Position numbers and translations under genes: made by a program
Shown: positions 10,087-22,000 of the stretch, in pieces
Layout: every line of letters begins with the position of its first letter
How positions within the stretch are numbered: the first letter of the stretch is position 1
Notes under the pieces: generated by a model
The model's input: the letters and a program-made list of their open reading frames with translations, nothing else
The model's database searches: none
What the model was told of the DNA's origin: nothing
Source of the DNA: Protonemura montana
Taxonomy: Eukaryota > Arthropoda > Insecta > Plecoptera > Nemouridae
Reading direction: 5' to 3'
DNA length: 64,000 bases
Assembly: GCA_947568835.1 (NCBI GenBank)
Contig: OX387605.1
Span: 2,790,001 to 2,854,000 of the forward strand

Positions 10087-13000
10087 CTACAGCAGACAAG
10101 CAAGTCCTTAAAAAAAATCCTTACCCTCACCGGTACCATCATCCAGATAGCCAGCACCCTCGTACGATCCCACCCTGAACTCTTCCCCCTGAATTCCTCC
10201 ATCCACATTCACGCAACCAGGACCCTCACCTGTACCATCATCCAGATAGCCAGCACCCTCGTACGATCCCACCCTGAACTCTTCCCCCTGAATTCCTCCG
10301 TCCACATTCACGCAACCAGGACCATCACCTGTACCATCATCCAGATAGCCAGCACCCTCGTACGATCCCACCCTGAACTCTTCCCCCTGAATTCCTCCAT
10401 CCACATTCACGCAACCAGGACCCTCACCTGTACCATCATCCAGATAGCCAGCACCCTCGTACGATCCAACCCTGAACTCTTCCCCCTGAATTCCTCCATC
10501 CACATTCACGCAACCAGGACCCTCACCTGTACCATCATCCAGATAGCCAGCACCCTCGTACGATCCAACCCTGAACTCTTCCCCCTGAATTCCTCCATCC
10601 ACATTCAAACAACCAGGACCCTCACCTGTACCATCATCCAGATAGCCAGCACCCTCGTACGATCCAACCCTGAACTCTTCCCCCTGAATTCCTCCATCCA
10701 CATTCACACAACCAGGACCCTCACCTGTACCATCATCCAGATAGCCAGCACCCTCGTACGATCCAACCCTGAACTCTTCCCCCTAATTCCTCCATCCACA
10801 TTCACGCAACCAGGACCCTCACCTGTACCATCATCCAGATAGCCAGCACCCTCGTACGATCCAACCCTGAACTCTTCCCCCTGAATTCCTCCATCCACAT
10901 TCAAACAACCAGGACCCTCACCTGTACCATCATCCAGATAGCCAGCACCCTCGTACGATCCAACCCTGAACTCTTCCCCCTAATTCCTCCATCCACATTC
11001 ACGCAACCAGAAGTAGAAAAGAAATTCGCATCGTTCCACACCACACCTCCCTCTTCACACAAAGTCCCCTCTACTACGTACAAAAATATTCATCCACCTC
11101 CCGACCCACATCAAAGAATCCTCTCTACGCACCACCTTTGACTCCTACCTACGAACCTTTCTCATCCAAAACCCCTTCTACAACCTAGAGGAATACCTCA
11201 CCTCTACACCACACCACCTCTCCCTGGCCCATCAACAATGAAGTCACTGATGATAATGACGACTTAGAACAACCACCTAACTATTGATGCTAGTTCCTAA
11301 TCATTACTTTTAGTATACCATTATTATTGACATTATACATAAGTTATTGTCATATTAGAACCTAAGATTATTATATTTTACAACCAATACTATACCATTA
11401 AGCAATTATCCTTACCATTACTACCACTATTATATTTGTAATTTTATTATATTATATTATAGTATATACAACTCTACCATTATTACAATTTTACCACCAT
11501 TTACTTTATGTTATAAAAGGTACAGTATTACCATGTTACCTACATTTAAAAATCTTTACTAGAATAGGCCCATACAACTACAATGTAATTGTCAGTAGCT
11601 AATAAACAAATATACAAAAATACAAATATACATTGAGAGACTTTCGACTCTAAACCTGCCATAAGGGGGCTAATGTGCTGCAAACAAGACAATAATGAGA
11701 TCTCCTTTATCTATTTTAGTGACACAGTCGTAAACTAGAATCGGAGAAATACAGACCAGTTATATCATCTCTCATCCCCTTACCTAAAACCATCTATTGA
11801 GACCTAGCTTCCGTTTTAAAGACGATCTGGGTTTTTTTTTGTAGCAGCAATTTGGCAGTGTGGTGGTACATACCCAAGGAAAGTACTTCAGACTTTAAAA
11901 AGCATACAAAAATATCCAGTTTTTTTTGGTCAAATCTAAAAGTTGGGAGAAGCGAATCGTAGATAGAAGAAGCATTAGGAGAAATAGGAGAATTGAATAG
12001 GAGAAGCAATCGTTGGAGACGTCAATTTATGCGTGTGATGCAATGTTGTGGGTAAAGAAAAGGGAAGATGTTGAAACGAATGTTGACAAATGGTCGGAAG
12101 CAATTAGGGAGTTTGGATTAAAGGTTAGTCAAGATAAAAGTTCAACAGCAGCACATAAAATGACAAGTAATTACATGAAAATGGATACGTTGAAACTTGA
12201 ATGAAAAGATAAAAGAATGAAAGATGAATTTAAATATCTGGGAAGTATATAATAAGTTGTGATGGATAAATTGAAAAAGAATTAAGAAAAAGAACACAAA
12301 AAGCAATTTGGTTTAAAATTGGAAAATTAAAATGGAACAAAGATACTCCAAAACGGTGTACCCTTCTTTTGGGTATCAAATCAATCAAATCAAATCAATA
12401 CAAAAAAATCAATAGAAAGTAACCTGACCTAATTGAAAACTTAAAAACTGTGAGCCATCCAAACTTTAGCATTTTTGAGTGGCATGGTGAGCTATGACAA
12501 CGTCCTGTTAAATATAACGATGCAATAAAAACTTAACTGAGAGTTGGGTTGTTTCCTGCAAACCTCTTCCATCGTAATACACATCGTAATACACATCACA
12601 TCACTGTATTTTATGCCTTAGAAGCGTGCTAAAGAAGCAAAATATTGATCGCCAAAATAGTTTCCTCCTTTTAGAACCGTGTCAAAACGGAAGAGATCAT
12701 TAGATATGGATGAACCTGACGAAAAGAGATGCAACGGCAACGGATATCCATCCAATCTGTACATCGAGGCAGAGAGCAAAGGCGAAACAAAAAGTATTGT
12801 GTACCGCCAGGTCGTCAAATAAAACTTGATTGTCAATAAGTACATTTTGTGAGTCAGATAATTTAATTTAGTTATGTTAAACAGTTTAACTAACCATTAG
12901 TTTTATTACTAATTTCTAAGTCTGAGCAAAGCCAGGTAGGAATACTAGTTTTAAATAAGAAATCTACCATTGAAAAACAGCCTAAATTTGCGCTAGCTGG

Positions 13001-16000
13001 CTAAAACGGGGACGCACACGTTCAATGTGTAAAATTGCCGGGTTGGCTCTGGCAACAAATTTACTGCTTTTATTAAAGGTTGACTAGCAGTGCACCCGCT
13101 AGAAGTGATGTGATGAATATGAGTTAGTCCCGAAGAAAATATCATACCGACAGTTACTCTGAGGAGGAAGGTTTACCCTCTTTCCTAGTTTTTAAGGCTT
13201 AGACTTGATGTCAAAGTTGAATCTCAACGATTACATAAAGAAGTACAGCACCCATTGCGCACGCAGCTGTAGTGTGTTTAGTCAGTGATAAAAGTTATCT
13301 GAGTGATTTGAGCTGATCTCGGTAACGGCAAAACATGCCCGATTGACATCACCCATACTGTTCCATATTAACCCCTTTTTGCTCGCTTTAGGTTTTAGAC
13401 TCTGTGTCCAGCTTCAAGATGTTTACCCACAGTGCTCACATCTGTCATGAATGTAGTGAGTGATAAGAGTGACTTTGGTATCTGAGAATATCTAATTTGA
13501 GACCTCCTACACTGTTCAATTTTGAACCCTTTTAATCATATTCAGTTCGTACTTCCACGATTCGATTTCGCTTTCAATTTAGTATCCGAATAAACTGTAA
13601 GAACGCAAGTATGATGCCAAATTCCCAGGACAGCCTTGAAAAATGCCAGAAAAAAAGGTTTCTTTGCCATAATAGCGACAGCTACAGAAAGAAACGGGAA
13701 ATTCTTACCAGGCAAACCTGAAGAGCTTAAGATCTGTTTAGAGATGGATTATTAATTTTCTATTATTAATTCTAACACGTTAACATCTCTAACAGTGACA
13801 AAGGCAAAACCGTCACAACGATAAAATTCCAGAAATGTTTCGACGAGTGCACCACGCGATGCCAATTTTCTTCTCCAGTGAGTTGCCCTTCCTCTCGCTT
13901 TCCTTTTTCACCACGACTAATACCTAGCCTCTGGGCACCCTACTTGCAAGTAACAGTGTGTTCACACAACGTCTTTTGCTAAAGCAATGCTGCGATGTAG
14001 ATTTGTGGTTTGCACTTACTTGTGAAATGCATCGCCGCCCTGGCCGTTGAAGTGGGAGTAGTCTTTCACTGGTTGGCGGCACACGTAGCACATATGAGCT
14101 CCGCAGGAACAAGTCATCTTGTTGCATCCATCCGACTTGACAAACTTCTTCTGACAGTTCCAGCACGTTCTAAAACAAGACAATATAGGAAAAGTTGCAA
14201 TACCGGATCAAATTGATTCAATACCGGTGGATATTAATGAGTTGATGCAGTTACTAAGGAAGGGGGTCATCTTGTGGTATCAAATTGAACTTATATTATC
14301 GAGTTGTGAATAACTAGAGATTGCATTTTAACAAACAAATTAAAAATCTATTTTTTAAGAACCCTTTTCTTTATTAGGACACAAAGTAATCACCTTTAAA
14401 ACTCAACCTAAAATCACAATCTCAATTCTTGCCCTCACTTATTGGTGTCTTTCTAATATTTAAAAAAAAAATGAATTTTCTAGCTAGCACTCGACCAATG
14501 ATCAGGAAACAATGAATTAGGGGGGACTGGGGCAAGTTGTTACAGGGGCAAGTTGTTACAATCGACTTAAAAAATAGGGGATTTGAAATGTCGCGGTGTC
14601 ATTAATATCAGTGTTAGCTATTAGGTCGCTCGTCAGTCTGAAACTGCAAAACTAGTCCAAAGCGCCGAAGTACGGAAATTATTGGAGATAAAACGATTTT
14701 GACACCACGAGGCTAGATATAATTTTTCTCATTTTTCCTACCCAGCTGTTAAATTTTAATGCAATCCCTAAATGAGTTGTGTTACCTGTAAGCCCCACAT
14801 TTTCTTGTAATGCCAATAGTTATTTCCGGGCTGATATTCAAATAGGTCGTGAAAAAATAGCACTAATGTAATTGAAGTGCTACTGGGGCTAGTTGTTACA
14901 GTTCATTTTTTGAGTGGGTCTGGACATGATGTGAGATTATGGGACACTGCCTTTTCTATTTTACGCCGGATTTATTTTTTGGGTTTCATATTCCGTTTGT
15001 ATAAAATATAATATGATTAGTTCCATTAGATTTCCAGGTTATAAAATGTGAATTTATAGGAGGAACATTGACATATTGACATAATATGAGATAAGAAGCG
15101 AAAAGCGCCAACGGACGTCAACGAGAACTCTCCTCTGGAGGAGGACGACGAAGACTGAGTTTGTTTTGTCTGTTCTCGAATCTTCTCCAAATCAGGCCCC
15201 GCAGAACTAGACTGGATTCAGTGCATTCAGTGTTCGACTTGGGCGCATGGGAAGTGTATTGTATTCACATCAGAGTTTATTTGTGTAGATTGCATGTAAG
15301 CGATTGATACAGTTGAAAGCTGATTCAGTAAATATAACATTTCACTTAAAAAATAAACCCTAATATACATTATCTATTAAACATTATTTATAACCAGCTC
15401 ATTTTTGTTTTTTCCCTATTAACTAGGTACTGTAACAACTTGCCCCTGACCTGTAACAACTTACCCCGACAAGGGGCAAGTTGTTACACTTTACAATCAG
15501 GCAAATTTTACGTTATCACGTGTCTATTAAAAATCTTATCAATGTTATAAAAATTATTTCTATTACTCAAAATATGTGCAAATACATTGCCAAATCTAAA
15601 ATCAATGAAAATGTTTTTGAATGTCCACAAAAAAATCAAACGTCGAAATTGTAACAACTAGCCCCAGTCTCCCCTAAACTATTTTTCCTGATATTGTTTA
15701 GCTGATGTGTAAATCAGCAACTTGTGAAGCATATCAGTTTGCACCCATTTGAAACTTATCAGCTCTGGGCAAATAAATAATAAACAAAAAAATGGGCTAG
15801 CAAGCCCACGGACAAACCTGATGAGTGCCTCGGTCATCTTGTCTTCGATGTACGTGCGTGCCTTCACTTCGTCAGACTTCTCAACTTCGTGGCAGCGAAA
15901 CGGAATGTGGCTAGGCTCCTTGCATAACCTGGAACGACGCACTTTGTGTTATAAACGGGAAAATTGCTCGAGATTTTAGAATTGGCCAGGCTATGTTTTC

Positions 16001-19000
16001 CACTTGTGGACCTCATGGACATGAAACGAACTTTTCTCCTGACAGCTGATGGCACAGCTGTCAGATGCCAGTTGGTCAAGAGCTGAATGTGTCTATCCAC
16101 GTCGTGCAAAAGCATAGCAAAAATCACTTTTAAGTTTTAACTGCATTGGCCAAAACAAACAGCAACGTGATGTTACGCATCCTCATGTGTGGACACCCTT
16201 CCGGTAATTTATGTTACGCTCCAAACTATCTAATCTCTAACAAAAATCCAGCAATCTTTATTGTCAATTATAACTAAAGATGCCTCCAGGCAATGATTTT
16301 TAGAACCGGGTACCCAAGCGAGCTACCAGAATCTTTGACCCACAAAAAAATTCAGCAAAGAGAACCGATGTTTTGTTAATGACGCAGTTTCAAAGTCTGA
16401 TTTTAGTCGTACGTCATCCGATTTATATTTCATGGCACTTTTATTACAGTAAATGAATTCCAAAAAATGCAGTTTTTTTTCGGTTCAAATGGCAAATCAT
16501 GCCAAGCCCAACAGATAGCAGTCAATTAGGGTCCAACTTGAGTTTCGAAGCTGGCGCTCTACAAAGAGGGCGTTGGCTCAGCTGCTACTTGGGTTTTCAC
16601 TTTCAGTAGAGTCCATTTTAGGTTAAAATTAAGTAGATTACATGTTTACTGTTAGATTGCCACAAAGTTCTATGTTAATTTTTACTCGTTGCTAATTCCG
16701 TAACTCAGCAGAGAAGAAGCAATTAATTTTGATCGTTGTACGGGCACATAATCTTAATTTAGAGAACTCAACAACGTCCCACTTTATCCATCAGAAAAGA
16801 CCGTTTAACATTTTTGTGAACATTATGCTCTGCGATTAATGCGACATAAGCACATCTCATAAGGAGTTGGATCTTTAAAAATTACAAAATGCTATGCATA
16901 TGTCGACTGTGGGTAGTCCCATATATTAACTAATTTTTAAATTACTAGTCTGCTATGCTCGTGCTTATTGCCATGTCAATTGTGGGTAGACCTTTAAAGC
17001 CAAGGAAATTTGCCCTTTGGGTACTAATAATGGAACCGGATATCTCATTCCACTGAAACAGCCTGGGTACATGGGAACCGAAGGTATCCCTCATTAGTCA
17101 TTATAACTGATAAATACAACTTGAATATAATATTTAAAAGTTGGTTTTTTAGTGAAAGACAAAATTTTTAAAACAAGATCGCAGCAGTTTATTAAATTCT
17201 TTCCTATCGACTTCCCCACTTTGCAACCAAATGCAAGCAAGGACCACTAGTGGCCAACTCACCTGCACGACTGCTTGAAGCATTTGGGGTTCTGGCAGCT
17301 GAAAACACGGTCGTCAGCGTGTGGAACCATGCCGAAGTCACAGAAAGGACACGTCTCGAACGATTCGATGCCCGCAGCCTTCACCTCCTCAATCTGCTTG
17401 CGTTGCACCAGCCGCGAAAACACTGACGGCAACAGCACTTTCTGCAAGCACATGGGACCCGTTATAAATAGGATGCACAGAGTACTGGATTAGAATTGAT
17501 TTTAAATAATGACAAGTGCCACTCTGAGAGGAATCAACACAATGCACATTCGTGGAAAACGTATCAAAGTGAAGAATGAGACTCAATTCCTGGGAATGAT
17601 CTTTGATTATTGTTTAAAATAGGGGACACACATCAAAATTGTTGCACTGAAAGTTGCTTCTGGCTGCAATTTTATTAAAAGAATTTCAAGAATGTGTGTA
17701 GCACAGCCGTAATAGAGTTGTTCTACTACTCAAGTACTGTTCAGCGCCAATCGAATCAGATGGAATCATTCTTTGCAAGAGGACCAATTTATAGGAGGTG
17801 CAAGAATTTTTTATTTCTCACATTACAACAACCGAGTCATTTTTTTTTATTATTATTATTTTGAGAAAACTTGACCTTTCAATGATACTTCAATCACCTA
17901 TCTAGAATAATTGATTTGTTATGTGCCAAAGGGCTGGGATAACGAGTATGTTGACCGGGAAAATAAATAATCGAGATAATCGGGATAAAGAATCTCCACT
18001 ATCACGGCCTACCACTCCCGCTCGGTAAGTTCCGTGCTGTGCGTTTACTTTCCCAATCAACATACTCGCTATCTAGAATAAAAGTACCTAATTATTAACT
18101 CAAAGCTTCAGACGTGCGAGAGGGAGTAATATTTTCCAACCCATGGGAACAACAAATGCAGTTCGGCTGTTTCCCCACATCTAAGCCGTCCAAAAATTGG
18201 TTCATCTGAGATTGAAATCATTTGAGATTCTAAAGTTATTTTCCCAATTAAGAATATGATTGGACCACCCATCACCGTTAGATAAACTGTATGATAAGTG
18301 ATAACCAAATTTTGCGAGAATCAATTGGAAAAGGTAACTGTGGCATGCAAACTGAATAGTGTCAACAAAGAAAATGCTCTGCCTGAGAATCCTAAGAAAA
18401 GTGAATCAAAAGGTAGCTGGCACTCACCTCCAGGGTTTCCAGCCGGATGTTAGCTCCGCAGTCTTCCAGGCACGGGAAGTCAGTCTTGCCCTCCCCAATC
18501 TGGACCTCTGCACCCCTACAGCAAAAACACCAGCATCAGGAATTTGCCATGCACTATGACAGGGACACCGGCTACGGATGTTGATTTTTATAGTATTGCC
18601 CTACTTATTATTTGAAAACATTTCCTAATATTTAAAAATCAGACACCTTTGTCCTGAAATTGAAGGCAATCCCAAATCAAATGAAGGTAGGTTTTAAATA
18701 TTGGTGTAAAAACTTTCTAAAAAACTTCCTTAGAGAACACACAAAGCTCACAAAGGTCAAATTTGCAAACAATTTCTAGCCATTTTCAAACAATATAAGC
18801 ACTAAGATCACAGTGAAACATACCGATAAACCCAGAGCCCGTTACATAAAAATTAGCCACGTTGACAATAGCTCTTATATGAAGTATATGGTGTGATAGT
18901 GACTCCATCAAAAGAACACGGTAGTGTCCCACTTCCTAAATGACAACTATCTTTTCACAGCAGTGACAGCAGTGAGTTCTACTCACTTCTTGACACACTC

Positions 19001-22000
19001 CTTGCAGAAGAGATGTCCCTCATCACAGGTGACCATGTCTACATTCAGCACCTCGTCGTCGAAGCAACAGCCACAGGTAAGAAGCTCACCTAACTTCTTG
19101 GCTTTGGCAAATGCTTTCTTCTTATCCAGGATCACTTTTTCCTTGGCCTTTTTTATCCCCTTCAGATGGTTCTCAATCTGAACTTCATTTTCAATTAAGC
19201 CAATCTGGAGAAGGAAACTGGCATAAGCATCAAAGCTAGGCAACGCTTTCCTAATTTCTTCGTCTAAGTTCTCGCTTATGGGTGTGAGAAGGAGAAAGAG
19301 AGACAGATCTGAAAACTTGAAGGTTGGTGCCGCTTGGTGTGCTTAGTGGTATATTTTTTTGGCTCTTGCCTTTATCACTGTAGTACATCCAAAGGGTAAA
19401 ATGCAGGATAAAATGCAGAAACATTAAAAAGATTGCTGATTTCACTTACACCTATTAAGCCTTCAAGTACAGTGGGCTTCTTTTCCCTTAATCATATATT
19501 TACTTAATTACACTTAAAAAAAATCCACAAACCTATTATGGCACATCTGCATTATGGCAATGGGTGAAAGACTTTACTGGATATGATGCCTACCTCTTGC
19601 CAAAAGCCCAGGTTGTTCTCGCCCTTGTAAATGCTAACAATCTCATGGTTATGACGAGTTCGCATTGTCTCCGGGCAGTGGTCAAGTTCCTTGCATGTCG
19701 GGTAGAGCAAGTAATGGTTGTTCCTGTAGACCTTGTCAATGGTCACACACCTGCAAGATCCAGGGAGGTACAGATTAGCATCTCGGTTACAGCAAGTTCC
19801 TGAGCTAGTTGGGCTTTGGTCAAAGTACAAACTTATTTAAAAAATGAGGTAGTTTTTGGTTAGATTGAAATTAAAATATTTGTGCCACAATCCTAGCTTC
19901 CATGCCATGCTGTTGCAACAAGCTGGTTTGTAACGAAATGTGCTGATAGAATCATAGGTTCATAGGAGCTGCAGAGCTTAAAAAAAATTTCTGAACCATC
20001 TGCCTTTCTCAGGAACATGCTGTCAATATTAAGATACATTATTTGAGCACCTGCCAACACCTCGAACATTTTCGGTGGTCACATACAAACATTGAGCTTG
20101 TATTTCCAAAATAATGTTTGATTCGAAACCGAGGTTTGGCAAACTCTTCAAAGTTTGGTATGAGATTCAGTTAGTTTTGAAAAATAAAGGTTGCACTTCC
20201 CAGAAAGTGACCCGCCAGCTATCTTGCTCACCTGATGAGCCGGTATCGAGCCATTAGATACGCTCGGCCTGTAAGCAGAGGTGCGTTGGGCGCCGGAACT
20301 TTCAGGGGGTCCCTGAAGTGTGTGAACGGGTCTGGAAACATTTCGAGGAACTTCAGGATGTCAAAGTTGTCCTTGAACTGTTTCTCCAGGGCAAACTGTT
20401 CCTGGCGTTTCAGGTAGGCTTCAAGCCGTGGGTAGTCTTGGTTCTCCAGCGCGTCAGCGACAAAATTCTGGAGGTGGGTGGAGAAGATTGTGAAAATTAG
20501 CAGAAATTTAAGCGGCCAGCCTGGCATAAATAAGTCTACTTCCATGATGGTTTTTAGACTCATGTCTACTTGATTTATCCTTAGCACTTAGCACTAGTAG
20601 GACTAGTTATCCTTAGCAGTAGCGCTAGTTAGTTTTCAGGACAGTTTTATAAAACAAGAAGTAAACCTTGCAAATTTTGATGCTTCTTAACATATGTCAT
20701 ATTTTTCAAACAATGGGACAAGTTAAAAAGAATCTAAATTGGCACACTGGGTGTTAAATGCCAATCATGTTATTAACCATTGTTTTTTTCTAGCCTGTGC
20801 TCTTTTAATGATCTGGATATAAAAACTAAATTGAAGACAAAAATGTTGTGATTTGTAAGGTTTGAAGTATTTGTAAACATTGTTGAGTACATAGTTACGT
20901 AGTTGAATTTTTTTTTTTTACTAATAAAGATTAATCAATCATACCTTGAGCTTGATGGAATCTCTGTTAAAGCTCTTATACTTGGATTCCAGATATTCTG
21001 GATCAGCATCCGGAAGAATCTCCTTGAACGCTTGAAATGCCGCCTCTTCAGATTCCCGATTATCTTTCGGTAAGACGTCCGTCATTTCGGGGTTAACCTC
21101 GACCCTGACCTTCACTGGCAGATTTGCCTCATTCAGGATCTGGTCTATGAGATACTCTACAGGTTGATCATCACTCAATAACTCACACTTTAACTCAAGG
21201 AAGGCAATTTGAACATCGGGAAATACTTCACGCAGGTAGCGCATGAATTTGTGTGGTGGTGCAACTGCTTTCCGAGCTGCAGCCGTACCTTGAACGGAGT
21301 TGTTGCTGGTCTGCTCAATGGCACCCATGGATGGACCAGCCGTATCCATGGCCTTGGTGGTTTGATGAGCTTCCGGAGTTGCCTCCAATTCTAATGGCCT
21401 ATTGCTAGTTTTCTTATCTCCGACTTCCTCGGCTTGATGAGGTTTTGGAGCTGCCTCTTTTGAATCTTGAAGGGCATGTTGCAAATTGTACTGCCTATTG
21501 ATGGTTTTCTTGATGGCACCTGTAGATGAAGACATATACCTGGCTTCCTCAACCTGAAGTGTTTTTGGAGCCGTCAATTCTAAATGCCTCTTACTGGTCT
21601 TCTTAATGGCGCTGGTAGAAAGACCAACCTCATACTCGGCCTCCGGGACCTCTATTATTTGCCTATGATTGTATACCATCTGGTGTAGTTTGGATACTTC
21701 TTCGGTCCCATTTGACAGAGAGCTAAGACTTGTTTTCAAACTTGTAGGAACTGATACCGTTGCCTTGGACAATGAAACAGGATTTTGGGCTACTAGAGCT
21801 TCTGAAAATCTGGCAGGAATTTTATTTACCATCGTAGCAGTGCCTGAACAGTTACCAACCTCGGCAGGCCTCACCGCCGAGCTGCTTGCCGAGTTATTAT
21901 TTGGTTTTGGGTTAATGGCAAGGGAGTCATAACATTGCATGAGACCCACAGACCAACTACGGGTTGCTACGGGTCTAGATTGTTGCTCAAAAGTACTTGT

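Noticed and set aside
9459..10842. Plus-strand frames of 239 and 287 codons
   Set aside because: They are by-products of coding and non-coding tandem repeats whose units are multiples of three. The minus strand carries the recognised RNF216 exon.
13100..13165. C/D box snoRNA (GTGATGAA ... CTCTGAGG)
   Set aside because: Box-like words are present, but there is no convincing terminal stem and similar words recur in nearby diverged duplicates.
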